Numbered from the stretch's first letter, positions 7,565 to 17,157 are shown. The stretch: DNA of 64,000 nucleotides from Neobacillus notoginsengisoli (GCF_003515685.1 NZ_QWEG01000003.1:248001-312000); one strand, 5' to 3'. The notes: generated from the letters alone by a model not told the origin. Numbers and translations are program-made.

Positions 7565-8641
7565 TCAGCCTAATCGTTTGATTTTCCCGCAAACTTCCTC
7601 ACCGAATTGCACTGTCGTTGCGGTCCCTCCTAAATCCGGAGTTACCATTCTGCCTTCCTCCAAAACCTGCTGAAGGGCTTCCATCAAGATGTTCGCAAGT
7701 GCATGTTCACCGAGATGTTCAAGCATCATCCCAGCGCACCAAATGGCGGCTGTCGGATTCGCTATGCCTTTTCCTGCGATGTCTGGCGCGGAACCATGTA
7801 CCGGTTCAAACATCGAAGGGAATTTCCTATCTGGATTGATGTTCGCGGAAGGAGCAATCCCCATACCGCCTACAATCGCGGCACCCAAGTCTGTCAAAAT
7901 ATCGCCAAAAAGATTCGATGCGACAACAACATCGAAAACATCCGGCTTCGTCACAAAAAAAGCGGCCAATGCATCAATATGGGTAATCTCAGTTTCTACT
8001 TCAGGGTATTCCAGGTTGATTTTCCTTACATATTCATCCCAAAACGGCATCGTATGGTTGATTCCATTTGATTTGGTTGCTGCAGTCAGCCTTTTCGGTT
8101 TCCCTATCTTATTTGCCATAGAGTACGCATAGCGGAGCACCCTTTCAACACCATGCTTCGTAAAAACGGCACTTTGAATAGCCAAATCCATTTCTGTTCC
8201 CTCATACATCCTGCCGCCGATGCTTGAATATTCTCCTTCATTGTTTTCACGGATGACAGTAAAATCAAGATGCTCTGCAGTCCTCCCGGCTAAAGGGGAT
8301 TGAATCCCCCGCAACAGCTTAACCGGCCGAAGATTGATATATTGCTCGAATTTCCTTCTTATTGGAAGTAGAAGCCCCCATAGTGATACATGATCGGGAA
8401 CCCCGGGATAGCCAACAGCACCTAGATAGATGGAATCAACATCCTTTAATTCATCCAGCCCAGTTTCGGACATCATCCGGCCGGTTTTTAAATAATATTC
8501 ACATCCCCAATCAAATGTTCGGTAATCCATTTTTATCCCGCCATCCAAGCTGCAAAGAGTATCCAGAACCTTCTTTCCTTCTTTAATGACATCAATCCCT
8601 ATCCCATCTCCGGGTATAAGGGCAATTGAATAACTTCTCAT
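7565..8641 (-). CDS. Tartrate/D-malate dehydrogenase-type decarboxylating dehydrogenase (isocitrate/isopropylmalate dehydrogenase family)
   Basis: 358 aa, NAD-dependent oxidative decarboxylation of a 2-hydroxyacid, cytosolic. Motifs seen: IALIPGDGIG at the N-terminus, the arginine segment with NLRPVKLL, the metal-site region FGDILTDLGAAIVGGMG with its aspartates, and the NAD site FEPVHGSAPDIAGKG. The match is closer to YcsA/TtuC-like tartrate or malate dehydrogenases than to LeuB, but the substrate is inferred. The ATG at 8639-8641 follows GGTGAG; 13 bp separate it from the upstream dehydrogenase. It is the last gene of the minus-strand catabolic operon. Confidence 0.8.
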   Translation of the reverse strand: MRSYSIALIPGDGIGIDVIKEGKKVLDTLCSLDGGIKMDYRTFDWGCEYYLKTGRMMSETGLDELKDVDSIYLGAVGYPGVPDHVSLWGLLLPIRRKFEQYINLRPVKLLRGIQSPLAGRTAEHLDFTVIRENNEGEYSSIGGRMYEGTEMDLAIQSAVFTKHGVERVLRYAYSMANKIGKPKRLTAATKSNGINHTMPFWDEYVRKINLEYPEVETEITHIDALAAFFVTKPDVFDVVVASNLFGDILTDLGAAIVGGMGIAPSANINPDRKFPSMFEPVHGSAPDIAGKGIANPTAAIWCAGMMLEHLGEHALANILMEALQQVLEEGRMVTPDLGGTATTVQFGEEVCGKIKRLG

Positions 8642-8654
8642 CCGCTCACCGCCG

Positions 8655-9638
8655 TTAGTTTTTGAACACCTCGGGATTCCCGATATTATCCGGCCTCTCA
8701 CCAGCCAATGCTTTTAGAATATTCTTGGCAACCGTTGTTGACATAATGTAATTACACTCAACGGTCGTGCCGCCTACGTGTGGCGTAACAATGACATTTG
8801 GCAGACTGAGAATTGGATCATCTGCAGGAGGCGGTTCAGGATTAAATACATCCAATGCGGCGCCGGCAATTTTTCCATCCTTTAAAACCTCAATTAGATC
8901 GTCCTGGTTGATGATGCCCCCCCTTGCTGTATTGATAAGATACGAGGTGGGTTTCATAAATGAAAGCAACTGCCTGTCAATGAATCCCTTTGTCGCATCG
9001 GTAAGCGGTATATGAAGGGATATAAAATCCGAAGTCTTAAATAAGGATTCCAGATCCTCGGTTACCTTAATCCCCCACTCCCTCGCTGCTCCGTGCTTTG
9101 CTTCATTATATTTGCGGACCCACACTTCCACGTCCATATCCAGGCCCAGCTTCAGCCTTTTGGCCGTTTCTTTTGCAATGCTTCCGAAACCGACTAAACC
9201 CGCTTTTTTTCCTTTCAGTTCGAACGATTTCAGAGAGGTTCGGGATTGATAGTTTCCGCCGCTCATTTCGTGATGGAATGATATAAGGTTCTTTCCTAGT
9301 GCCATCATCAGCATGACAGCATGTTCCGCTGTCGAGACAGCGTTGACGGCTGGAGCATGCAGGACGGGGATTTTTTTTGATGTGGCATAAGCAACATCAA
9401 TATTATCTAAGCCTACGCCCGCCCCGCTAATGGCCTTTAGCTTTGGGGCTGCATCAATGATTTCCTTTGTTATCCTGGCCGGCGCTCGCAGGACGATGCC
9501 GTCCACATCAGCCGCAAGCTTGCAAATCGTTTCATTGTCAATTTTGACTGTCCGAATAACCTCTGCACCTTCAGTCAAAATTTTCTCGCCTTCCGAATGG
9601 TACATAGACAGAATTTGGAGGATTTTTGGTTTTTCCAT
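8655..9638 (-). CDS. D-isomer-specific 2-hydroxyacid dehydrogenase (phosphoglycerate dehydrogenase-like)
   Basis: 327 aa, NAD-dependent. The Rossmann motif GLVGFGSIAKETA lies near residue 150; INTARGGIINQ near 235 carries the substrate Arg and VTPHVGGTT near 290 the catalytic His. There is no C-terminal ACT domain, so it is shorter than biosynthetic SerA and is more likely a 2-hydroxyacid or 2-ketoacid reductase in the catabolic operon. The ATG at 9636-9638 follows AGAGGG; 17 bp separate it from the thiolase stop. Confidence 0.85.
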   Translation of the reverse strand: MEKPKILQILSMYHSEGEKILTEGAEVIRTVKIDNETICKLAADVDGIVLRAPARITKEIIDAAPKLKAISGAGVGLDNIDVAYATSKKIPVLHAPAVNAVSTAEHAVMLMMALGKNLISFHHEMSGGNYQSRTSLKSFELKGKKAGLVGFGSIAKETAKRLKLGLDMDVEVWVRKYNEAKHGAAREWGIKVTEDLESLFKTSDFISLHIPLTDATKGFIDRQLLSFMKPTSYLINTARGGIINQDDLIEVLKDGKIAGAALDVFNPEPPPADDPILSLPNVIVTPHVGGTTVECNYIMSTTVAKNILKALAGERPDNIGNPEVFKN

Positions 9639-9655
9639 TTTCCGATCCCTCTGCT

Positions 9656-10858
9656 TCATATTCGTAAGTTTTCGACTATCGCTGTCAGTCCCTGGCCGCC
9701 TCCTATACATAGGGACACAAGGCCGTACCGCTTGCCGCTTCGCTCTAACTCTTGAAGAAGTTTTACCATTAAAATCGCGCCTGTCGCGCCGATTGGATGT
9801 CCGAGGGCGATCGCCCCGCCATTTACATTCACCCTTTTCGGATCCAATTCAAGTTCTTTCATAACGGCAATCGATTGTGCGGCAAAAGCTTCATTCAATT
9901 CGATGAGGTCGATATCCTTTAAAGCCAGATTTGCGTTCTTCAATGCTTTTATTGTAGCAGGGACAGGACCAATACCCATAATATTAGGTGAAACACCGGC
10001 TGAAGCCTGGCCGATTATTTTTGCCCGTGGCTTAATTCCTCGCTTCATTGCTTCCTCTTCATTCATGACAAGGAGTGCTGCGGCGCCGTCATTCCGTCCG
10101 CTCGCATTACCGGCTGTCACTGTGCCTCCTTCCTTGAAAACGGGCTTTAGCTGAGCTAGTTTCTCAAGTGAGGTCAACCTTGGGTGTTCATCTTTTGCAA
10201 AATAGGAATCTCCCTTTTTCGTTTTTAGAGGGATGGGAATAATTTCATTAACAAATTTTCTCGCAGCAATCGCAGCGACCGCTTTTTCCTGGCTCCGATG
10301 GGCAAACTCGTCTTGTTCTCTCCGGCTTATATCATACTGGACGGCTAGGTTTTCTGCCGTCATCCCCATTGTAAGAGGCCCATATACCTCGATTGGCTGG
10401 GCGCGGGGCTGGCTTTCTGTATTCGGGTCGAGCAGCTCCCCGTTTCCTGCTCCATACCCGTAACGCGCCTTCCGTAAATAATAGGGTGCCGTGCTCATGC
10501 TCTCGGCGCCGCCGGCAATGGCAACAGTCATTAATCCGCACATGATTTCTTGGGAAGCATTCAAGAGAGCCTGCAGACCGGAAGCGCACTGGCGGTGAAC
10601 TGTATAGCCGGGAACTTCCACAGGCAGGCCGGCCCTCAAGGCAGCCAGCCTTGCCAAATTTGGCGTGTCCGAACTTTGCTTTGCATGGCCCCAAACGACT
10701 TCGTGAATCTCTTTCCCGTCAGTCCCTGTTCTCGTCAGCAGCTCCTTGATGACCACTGCAGAAAGGCGGTCAGCTTCGACATCCTTCAAGGCTCCGCCCA
10801 TCCGGCCGATGGGAGTCCGGACACCATCAATGATGACGGCACTTTTTAACCCGGTCAT
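9656..10858 (-). CDS. Acetyl-CoA C-acyltransferase (thiolase)
   Basis: 400 aa; thiolytic cleavage of 3-ketoacyl-CoA (or condensation of acetyl-CoA). All three active-site blocks are present: HRQCASGLQAL with the nucleophilic Cys near residue 90, GGAIALGHPIGATG with the catalytic His near 355, and SLCIGGGQG with the second Cys near 385. The ATG start overlaps the TGA stop of the acyl-CoA dehydrogenase gene (ATGA), indicating translational coupling. It probably performs the last carbon-carbon cleavage in the operon's pathway. Confidence 0.92.
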   Translation of the reverse strand: MTGLKSAVIIDGVRTPIGRMGGALKDVEADRLSAVVIKELLTRTGTDGKEIHEVVWGHAKQSSDTPNLARLAALRAGLPVEVPGYTVHRQCASGLQALLNASQEIMCGLMTVAIAGGAESMSTAPYYLRKARYGYGAGNGELLDPNTESQPRAQPIEVYGPLTMGMTAENLAVQYDISRREQDEFAHRSQEKAVAAIAARKFVNEIIPIPLKTKKGDSYFAKDEHPRLTSLEKLAQLKPVFKEGGTVTAGNASGRNDGAAALLVMNEEEAMKRGIKPRAKIIGQASAGVSPNIMGIGPVPATIKALKNANLALKDIDLIELNEAFAAQSIAVMKELELDPKRVNVNGGAIALGHPIGATGAILMVKLLQELERSGKRYGLVSLCIGGGQGLTAIVENLRI

Positions 10859-12006
10859 CCTTTCAAACCCCTTTTCAGTTCGGCTGCAATGATACTTTTC
10901 TGGATTTGGCTTGTACCTTCGTAAATTTTTGTAATCCGGGCGTCCCTGTAAAACCTTTCGATAGGATAATCCTTCATATAGCCGATGCCGCCATGGATCT
11001 GGACGGCCAGGTCGGCCACTCTGTTGTAAACTTCAGACCCGTAAAGCTTTGCAATCGCCGCTTCCTTTACAACTCGCATATTTTTATCACTCATCCAGGC
11101 GACCCTGTAAGTAATTGAGCGCAGCACTTCTATTTCCGCTGCCATCTCCGCAAGCATATGCTGGACGGCCTGCTGCTCAAAAATCGGCTTTCCGAATTGC
11201 TCCCTTTTCATTGCATAATCGAGGCTCATTTCCAACAGTTTTTCACAAGAACCCAGGTTCCTCGCCGCCAGTCCCGCCCGGCCATTCGCAAGGATCTTCA
11301 AGGCGTTGATATAGCCTTTGTTTTCCTCTCCAAGAACATTTTCAACCGGAACTTCCATCTCTTCAAAAAACAATTCGGCCGAATGCGAACCGCGCAGACC
11401 CATTTTCCTTTCCACTGCGCCAAGCACAAAGCCGGGAAAGGATTTTTCTACAATAAACGAAGTGATGCCTTTGGCGCCTTTTTCCGGATCCGTCACGGCC
11501 ATGACCGTAAAAACATGGCCGCAGACAGCGTTTGTAATATAATGCTTGGAACCGTTCAAGATATAGCGGTCCCCTTTTTTCACTGCCCTGGTCTTTAGAG
11601 CCGCTGCATTGGACCCGGCGCTCGGTTCAGTCAGTGCAAAGGCGCCAACCCATTCACCGGAAGCCATTTTAGGCAAGTATTTTTTCTTTTGCGTTTCTGT
11701 CCCAAGCTCAACAATGCCAACCGAACCGATCCCTGTGTGTGCGCCAATCAAAGTCGTATAGCCATTATGCGTTTTGCCTAGCTCCTCATAAATAGCGCAT
11801 TTGCCGACCATGTCAAGCCCAAGCCCGCCGTATTCCTCCGGGATACCGAGTCCAAAAAGCCCCATTTCCTTGGATAACCGGACGACTTTTTCTGGAATTT
11901 CATCGTTCTCTTCAATCTCCATTGCCACTTTTTCGACTTCTTCTTTCACGAAGTCCCGGACCGCGGCACGGAGGAGCTCTATCTCTTCCGGGAAAGTGAA
12001 ATCCAT
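10855..12006 (-). CDS. Acyl-CoA dehydrogenase (FAD)
   Basis: 383 aa, the usual length. It introduces a 2,3-double bond into an acyl-CoA and passes electrons to ETF. Seen are the FAD-binding segment FALTEPSAGSNAAA, the middle beta-domain, GRAGLAARNLG in the C-terminal domain, VQIHGGIGYMKDYP, and IYEGTSQIQ with the catalytic Glu at the short-chain/butyryl type position. Arg/Glu pairs typical of glutaryl-CoA dehydrogenase were not verified. It is coupled by a 4-bp overlap to the thiolase gene and lies 23 bp downstream of the CoA-transferase B gene. Confidence 0.92.
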   Translation of the reverse strand: MDFTFPEEIELLRAAVRDFVKEEVEKVAMEIEENDEIPEKVVRLSKEMGLFGLGIPEEYGGLGLDMVGKCAIYEELGKTHNGYTTLIGAHTGIGSVGIVELGTETQKKKYLPKMASGEWVGAFALTEPSAGSNAAALKTRAVKKGDRYILNGSKHYITNAVCGHVFTVMAVTDPEKGAKGITSFIVEKSFPGFVLGAVERKMGLRGSHSAELFFEEMEVPVENVLGEENKGYINALKILANGRAGLAARNLGSCEKLLEMSLDYAMKREQFGKPIFEQQAVQHMLAEMAAEIEVLRSITYRVAWMSDKNMRVVKEAAIAKLYGSEVYNRVADLAVQIHGGIGYMKDYPIERFYRDARITKIYEGTSQIQKSIIAAELKRGLKG

Positions 12007-12029
12007 TTAATTTCCCCCTTTTTGCAAAA

Positions 12030-12689
12030 TCACCATCTTTTCAATGTTTCAGCAACTGTAAATACGGCATCAGTGGATGCCCTCAATTCGTCCAGTGTAC
12101 AATCATTGGATATTTCCTCTAGCACTAGCTGCCTGCAGGAGACCGAAAAGACCCCGAGTTCTGTTACAATCAGCTTCGCGCACTGAATGCCTGTCGTCGG
12201 GTAGGTGAGCTTTCGGACAAGCTTTGGAGAACCGTCCTTCGCTGTATGAGTAAGAGCCGCAATAATTGTTTTTGCCCCCGGGACTAAATCCATCGCCCCG
12301 CCCACTCCAAGAATATCCGTGCCCGGTACAGCCCAGTTTGCGATTTCACCATTTTCACTCACCTGCAGTGCGCCTAGAACGACTACATCAATATGGCCGC
12401 CCCTAATCATCCCGAATGAATCGCTGCTCGAAAAAATCGCCGCACCTGGCTCTAGCGTGACAGGATGTTTGCTTGCGCTTATGCAATCCATATCGATTTC
12501 ATTAGGAGGAGGGGGCGGCCCCATGCCAAGCATCCCATTTTCGGAGTGAAGAAAAACGCCGGAATTTGGGTCAAGGAATTCTGGAATAAGCGTCGGAATG
12601 CCAACGCCGAGATTGACAACCATTCCTTTTTTCAGTTTCTTTGCAATCCGCCTGGCAATTTTTTTTCGCGCTTCAACTATTTTTGACAT
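12030..12689 (-). CDS. 3-oxoacid CoA-transferase subunit B (ScoB/AtoA-like)
   Basis: 219 aa from the ATG at 12687-12689, which has a GGTTGGTGG ribosome site and overlaps the end of the subunit A gene by 17 bp; a further upstream ATG at 12710 has none. The family I catalytic segment LHSENGMLGMG carries the Glu that forms the CoA thioester. With subunit A it transfers CoA between acyl-CoA and an acid. The close packing fits a heteromeric enzyme in the catabolic operon. Confidence 0.9.
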   Translation of the reverse strand: MSKIVEARKKIARRIAKKLKKGMVVNLGVGIPTLIPEFLDPNSGVFLHSENGMLGMGPPPPPNEIDMDCISASKHPVTLEPGAAIFSSSDSFGMIRGGHIDVVVLGALQVSENGEIANWAVPGTDILGVGGAMDLVPGAKTIIAALTHTAKDGSPKLVRKLTYPTTGIQCAKLIVTELGVFSVSCRQLVLEEISNDCTLDELRASTDAVFTVAETLKRW

Positions 12690-13380
12690 AAACGCCACCA
12701 ACCTTTTCATAGCTGCTCAGAACAAGAACATCAACAAAATGATGGGGAGTGACAATTTGTTCTGGGTCCAAACAGCCGGCAGGAACAATTTCATCAACTT
12801 CGGCAATGACCAAATCCGCCGCTGTAGCCATGGCCGGATTAAAATTTCGCGCGGACTTTGAGTAGATGAGATTGCCTAACGTATCCGCCTTCCATGCTTT
12901 GATTAGGGAAGCATTGGCGCGGATTGCCTCGATTAAAATATTCCTCTCCGCTCCGAACATCCGTTCCTCCTTGCCGTTAGCAAGCTCTGTTCCAACCCCG
13001 GTTTTCACATAAAATGCGGCAATCCCCGCTCCGCCCGCACGGATTGCTTCCACAAATGAGCCTTGGGGATACAGTTCAATTTCAAGCAGGCCATCTTTCC
13101 AGGCTTTGACGGCATCCCTGTTGGACGTAAAATACGACCCGACCGCTTTTTTGATTTGGCCGGACTGCAAAAGGATTCCGAGACCTTTGCCTGCTTCCCC
13201 GAGATTATTGCTAATAATGGTCAGATTCCTTATTGAAGGCTCATTTTGGATTGCATCAATTAGCGTAAATGGGGTTCCGCATAGGCCGAAGCCGCCAACC
13301 ATGATAGAATTTCCTTCACGCAGCAGCCCAACCGCTTCCTCTGGCGACTGAAGTTTTTCCGATTTAGCGGCTACTCCCAA
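12673..13380 (-). CDS. 3-oxoacid CoA-transferase subunit A (ScoA/AtoD-like)
   Basis: 235 aa from a TTG at 13378-13380, 7 bases after AAAGGAGG; the open frame runs further upstream into the aldehyde dehydrogenase gene but has no better ribosome site. The signature GGFGLCGTPFTLIDA and the Gly-rich segment ISNNLGEAGKGLG identify the alpha subunit of a family I CoA-transferase. The 3' end overlaps subunit B. The acyl substrate is unknown; acetoacetate or another short 3-oxoacid is the default for the family. Confidence 0.9.
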   Translation of the reverse strand: MGVAAKSEKLQSPEEAVGLLREGNSIMVGGFGLCGTPFTLIDAIQNEPSIRNLTIISNNLGEAGKGLGILLQSGQIKKAVGSYFTSNRDAVKAWKDGLLEIELYPQGSFVEAIRAGGAGIAAFYVKTGVGTELANGKEERMFGAERNILIEAIRANASLIKAWKADTLGNLIYSKSARNFNPAMATAADLVIAEVDEIVPAGCLDPEQIVTPHHFVDVLVLSSYEKVGGVYVKNS

Positions 13381-13402
13381 GCCAATGCCTCCTTTCCTTT
13401 GC

Positions 13403-14887
13403 CTATTTATTATCAATCTGCGCCCGCTGCAAGGTACCACTGAAATCAACGTAAACTGACTTCCATTCTGTATAAACATCAAGTGCCGCGACGCCCGAAT
13501 CCCGATGTCCGTTCCCTGTGCCTTTCGTCCCGCCGAATGGAAGATGGATTTCCGCTCCCGTCGTTCCCGCATTGATATAAACAATTCCTGTATCAAAGTC
13601 ACGCATCGCCTTGAACACTCGGTTAACGTCCTTAGTAAATACCGAACTCGACAGGCCGAACTCGACACTATTATTAACATCAATAGCTTCCTCGAGGCTT
13701 TTTACCGGGATAATCGATGTCACCGGCCCGAATATTTCCTTTTGGGCAATCGTCATATGTGGGGAAACATCTGTGAATATAGTAGGCTCGTAATAATGCC
13801 CTTTTGCAAAATCTTCTTCATTCAAAATAGAACCGCCGCATAATAATTTTGCACCTTCGCCAATGCCTGTTTGGACGTATTCATGAATCCGGTCAAGTGA
13901 GCCCTTATTTATAACAGGCCCTACATCAATCCGTTCATCAGCGCCGTTTCCTACCTTTAACGATTGTACGCGTTCCAAGAGCTTATGTTCCAACTCTTCC
14001 TTTACTGCTTCGTGGACGATAATTCTGCTGCAGGCGGTGCAACGTTGGCCGGCTGTTCCAAATGCGCTCCAGATAATACCGTCAACAGCAAGATCAAGAT
14101 CCGCATCCTCGAGAACAGTGACGGCATTTTTCCCGCCCATTTCCAGGGATGTCCGTTTCAATAGCCTTCCTGCTTTCCCGTTAATGGCTCTTCCTACTTC
14201 ATTTGAGCCTGTAAACGAAATAATATCGACATCAGGGTGCTCGACTAGGGCATTGCCAACTACACTTCCGCTGCCAAATACGACATTCATCAAACCTTTC
14301 GGAAGTCCCGCTTCTTCATAGACCTTCATAAATTCAGCCGCCATAAATGGTGTTTCGGAAGCTGGCTTCCAGACAACCGCGTTTCCGGCGACAAGAGCAG
14401 GCAGTGATTTCCACGAAGCAATCGCAATCGGGAAGTTCCAGGGGGTAATCAGCCCTGCAACACCAACTGGAACCCTGACACTCATCGCAAATTTATCCCG
14501 GAGTTCTGAAGGTACGGTTTCACCGAACAGACGCCGTCCCTCGCCGGCCATATAGTAGGCCATGTCGATTGCTTCCTGGACCTCGCCCCTTGCTTCCGCG
14601 ATCACCTTTCCCATTTCGCTTGTCAAAATTTGCGCTAAATCCTCTTTCTTTTCCTTCAGAATCCTCGCAACTTCATACAAAACCTCCGCCCGCTCTGGAG
14701 CTGGGACGAGCCGCCAGGATTTTTGCGCTCTTTTCGCAGCCTTCACGGCTCTGTCGACATCGTGTGCTGATGAAACCGCCACTTCACCGAGTATCTCCCC
14801 TGTTGCGGGGTTAATATTTTGCACATTATGCCCCGTTTCTGATTGCGTCCATACACCATCAATATAGTTATCGTAGTGTTTCAACAT
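13403..14887 (-). CDS. Aldehyde dehydrogenase (NAD(P)+)
   Basis: 494 aa, oxidises an aldehyde to its acid. Motifs: ITPWNFPIAI (cofactor site), FTGSNEVG, LEMGGKN with the general-base Glu, GQRCTACSR with the nucleophilic Cys, and FGPVTSIIPV. The C-terminal TGAEIHLPFGGTKGTGNG block resembles semialdehyde dehydrogenases of the aminoadipate/piperideine-6-carboxylate type, which would fit an amino-acid catabolic operon; this is an inference. The start overlaps the aminotransferase stop by 20 bp, so the two are coupled. Confidence 0.9.
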   Translation of the reverse strand: MLKHYDNYIDGVWTQSETGHNVQNINPATGEILGEVAVSSAHDVDRAVKAAKRAQKSWRLVPAPERAEVLYEVARILKEKKEDLAQILTSEMGKVIAEARGEVQEAIDMAYYMAGEGRRLFGETVPSELRDKFAMSVRVPVGVAGLITPWNFPIAIASWKSLPALVAGNAVVWKPASETPFMAAEFMKVYEEAGLPKGLMNVVFGSGSVVGNALVEHPDVDIISFTGSNEVGRAINGKAGRLLKRTSLEMGGKNAVTVLEDADLDLAVDGIIWSAFGTAGQRCTACSRIIVHEAVKEELEHKLLERVQSLKVGNGADERIDVGPVINKGSLDRIHEYVQTGIGEGAKLLCGGSILNEEDFAKGHYYEPTIFTDVSPHMTIAQKEIFGPVTSIIPVKSLEEAIDVNNSVEFGLSSSVFTKDVNRVFKAMRDFDTGIVYINAGTTGAEIHLPFGGTKGTGNGHRDSGVAALDVYTEWKSVYVDFSGTLQRAQIDNK

Positions 14888-16073
14888 CCTTATCCCTTCC
14901 GTCCCCTCTTAACTTATTTTGTTTTTTAATCCTGTTCGCCGCTTCCTCCAACCGATCACTTGGCACAGATAGAGACACCCTGAAAAACCCTTCACCCGAA
15001 GGCCCGAATGCACTGCCAGGCGTCACAATGACCCCTGCCTGTTCCAAAACCGCCGCAGAGAATTCCGCTGAGGAAAAGCCTGGCGGGACTGGCGCCCAAA
15101 TAAAAAATGTTGCCTTTGGCTCCTCCGCGTCAATGCCGATTTCTCGAAGTGCGCCAACCATTCCTTTCATTCTGTTAAAATAGACCCTATTATAATCCTC
15201 GATGCATGTTTGATCGCCTCTTAAAGCATGGGCAGCCGCTAACTGTATAGGAGTGAATTGCCCTGTGTCCGTATTATTTTTATAGACTGCGAGTGCCCTG
15301 ATCACCTCTTTATTCCCGACAACATAACCAATTCGCCAGCCGGTCATGCAATACGTTTTTGATAGTGAGCCAAATTCAACCGCAACATCCCTTGCCCCTT
15401 TTGCCTCTAGGATGCTTGGAGCTTTGTAATCTCCGAAAGTCACTTTGTTGTACGCTGAATCATGAGCGATAACGAGGCGGTTCTCTTTTGCAAAATCAAC
15501 CGCTTCCTGAAAAAAGCTTCCATCCACCGAGGCTGCAGTCGGGTTGCCGGGATAATTCAAAAACATCAGGCGCGTTTTTGCCAGTACACCTTCTGGGATA
15601 TCGGCAAAAATAGGCTTAAACCCAGTTTCTTTTTTCATCGGCATGTTATGGAAGCTTCCGCCTGCAAGCAGCACAGCCATCCTATATGGCGGATAGCACG
15701 GGTCAGGGACAAGCACGATCTCACCTGGATCAATCATGGACGGGACAAGATGGGCGATTCCCTCCTTGGAGCCAATCAGGGCCAACACTTCGGTCTCAGG
15801 GTCGAGCTCCACCTGGTATTCCCTCATATAAAATTCAGCAACCGCTTTTCTGAATTCCGGATGCCCCGAAAAATTCGGATACCGTAAATTTTCCGGTTTT
15901 CTCGCTTCCTCGCCAAGCTTATCCACGATATGGGCGGGAGTCGGCAAATCAGGGTCGCCAATTCCTAGATCAATGACATCGATCCCTGCTTTAATCATTG
16001 CCGCTTTCTTCTTTCCAAGTTCAGCAAACATATAAGGCGGGATTTGGTCCATTCTGGCTGATTGGTATCTCAA
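14868..16073 (-). CDS. Class I/II PLP aminotransferase (LL-diaminopimelate aminotransferase-like)
   Basis: 401 aa, fold type I. Seen are DLGIGDPDLPTP at the N-terminus, GSKEGIAHL in the PLP phosphate region, NYPGNPTAA, and SLSKTYCMTGWRIGY with the Schiff-base Lys near residue 235. It resembles DapL-like aminotransferases, but in a genome with a normal Bacillus lysine pathway it is more likely catabolic. It is the first gene of the 16073-7565 operon and so probably removes the amino group of the starting substrate. No clear sigma-A promoter was found in the 120 bp upstream. Confidence 0.88.
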   Translation of the reverse strand: MRYQSARMDQIPPYMFAELGKKKAAMIKAGIDVIDLGIGDPDLPTPAHIVDKLGEEARKPENLRYPNFSGHPEFRKAVAEFYMREYQVELDPETEVLALIGSKEGIAHLVPSMIDPGEIVLVPDPCYPPYRMAVLLAGGSFHNMPMKKETGFKPIFADIPEGVLAKTRLMFLNYPGNPTAASVDGSFFQEAVDFAKENRLVIAHDSAYNKVTFGDYKAPSILEAKGARDVAVEFGSLSKTYCMTGWRIGYVVGNKEVIRALAVYKNNTDTGQFTPIQLAAAHALRGDQTCIEDYNRVYFNRMKGMVGALREIGIDAEEPKATFFIWAPVPPGFSSAEFSAAVLEQAGVIVTPGSAFGPSGEGFFRVSLSVPSDRLEEAANRIKKQNKLRGDGRDKDVETLR

Positions 16074-16193
16074 AAGCTTTCCCCCTTTTCAATAGGTGGT
16101 CCTAAAGAAAAAGTATGGGAAAATCGGCCGAGTATGCCTTTCAAATTAAAATTCATGGAAACAGAAGCGGTACTAATTAAAACCAGGATAAAT

Positions 16194-16217
16194 AAAACCC
16201 CCGCATTCCTGCAGGGG
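16194..16217 (-). terminator. Intrinsic terminator of the manganese catalase gene
   Basis: On the minus strand CCCCTGCA-GGAA-TGCGGGGG followed by TTTTATTT, just past the catalase stop and upstream of the aminotransferase operon. Confidence 0.85.
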
Positions 16218-16225
16218 AATTCCAA

Positions 16226-17080
16226 CTATCTATTCAAGTCACTAATGCCTGGCGCGTGTTCATTCGGCAATTCTGGCAGCACAGGGACAGGATGGCCTTG
16301 TGGCGGCGGCACGACCTTCAGTTCTCCGCCGTTTCTGCTTGGCGATTGGCCGCTGAAAATTTCTCCGATTAAAGTGTCATCCAGCCTGAAGTTGAATTGG
16401 GCATTGTGAAAGCCCATATCTACATACTTCCGGCATTCAGGATACTTGTTAATATCATAATTCGGGACAGGAAAAAGCTTGCCCCACTCAACCCCTAATG
16501 TTTCCAATGCTTTGGCAAACGCATTTTGGTGGGCATTATCCCTGACGATCAGGAAAGCGAGTGTTTCTCTGAACGTTTTATTTGAGCTCATTTCATAAAT
16601 CCTTGATTTTTGCAAAACGCCCGTGGATTCAAGAACAAGATTGTCGAGTAGATCGCCAATCAGATTGCCGTGGCTGTATACCCATGAGCCGTTCCATGGA
16701 TTGCCGGCCGCATCCTCAGGGAGGGAAGCCTGCGCCCCCATAATATAATGGTGCGGGTTCGCATGAAGAACCGGCCTTTCCAATGGTGCGCCGCTGGGAC
16801 TATCCGCTCCCGCCCCCGGTTCACCCGATTCGTTCAGTAATTGGTTGATGGTCGTCTGGACAAGCTCGACATGGCTGATTTCCTCTAGGAAAATCCCTCT
16901 AAGTAAATCCCGGTATTTTTTATCAGTCCCACGGAAATTCGAGCTTTGGAAGAAGAACTGCATCATCGTCCTCATTTCACCAAAGTGGCCGCCGAGGATT
17001 TCCTGCATAACCTTTGCCGCGGCAGGGTCGGGCTTGTCCGGTGTTATAATATTGATCAAATCTTCCCTGTAAAAATACAT
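16226..17080 (-). CDS. Manganese (non-haem) catalase
   Basis: 284 aa, disproportionates hydrogen peroxide using a di-manganese site in a ferritin-like four-helix bundle. Seen are GGHFGEMRTMMQ and FLEEISHVELVQ, carrying the Glu/His ligands of the first half, and LVLESTGVLQK and RDNAHQNAFAKAL for the second. The tail (PPPQGHPVPVLPEL) is proline-rich. It is longer than CotJC and closer to B. subtilis YdbD. The ATG at 17078-17080 is chosen because it aligns with the family start; GAGGGG lies 10 bases upstream. Own terminator, no partner genes. Confidence 0.9.
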   Translation of the reverse strand: MYFYREDLINIITPDKPDPAAAKVMQEILGGHFGEMRTMMQFFFQSSNFRGTDKKYRDLLRGIFLEEISHVELVQTTINQLLNESGEPGAGADSPSGAPLERPVLHANPHHYIMGAQASLPEDAAGNPWNGSWVYSHGNLIGDLLDNLVLESTGVLQKSRIYEMSSNKTFRETLAFLIVRDNAHQNAFAKALETLGVEWGKLFPVPNYDINKYPECRKYVDMGFHNAQFNFRLDDTLIGEIFSGQSPSRNGGELKVVPPPQGHPVPVLPELPNEHAPGISDLNR

Positions 17081-17157
17081 TCCTTTTACCCCTCTTTCTG
17101 CAATTGGAGCCAAAAGTGGCCATTACCCATAGATTGCTTAAAAAGGAAATATTTATA

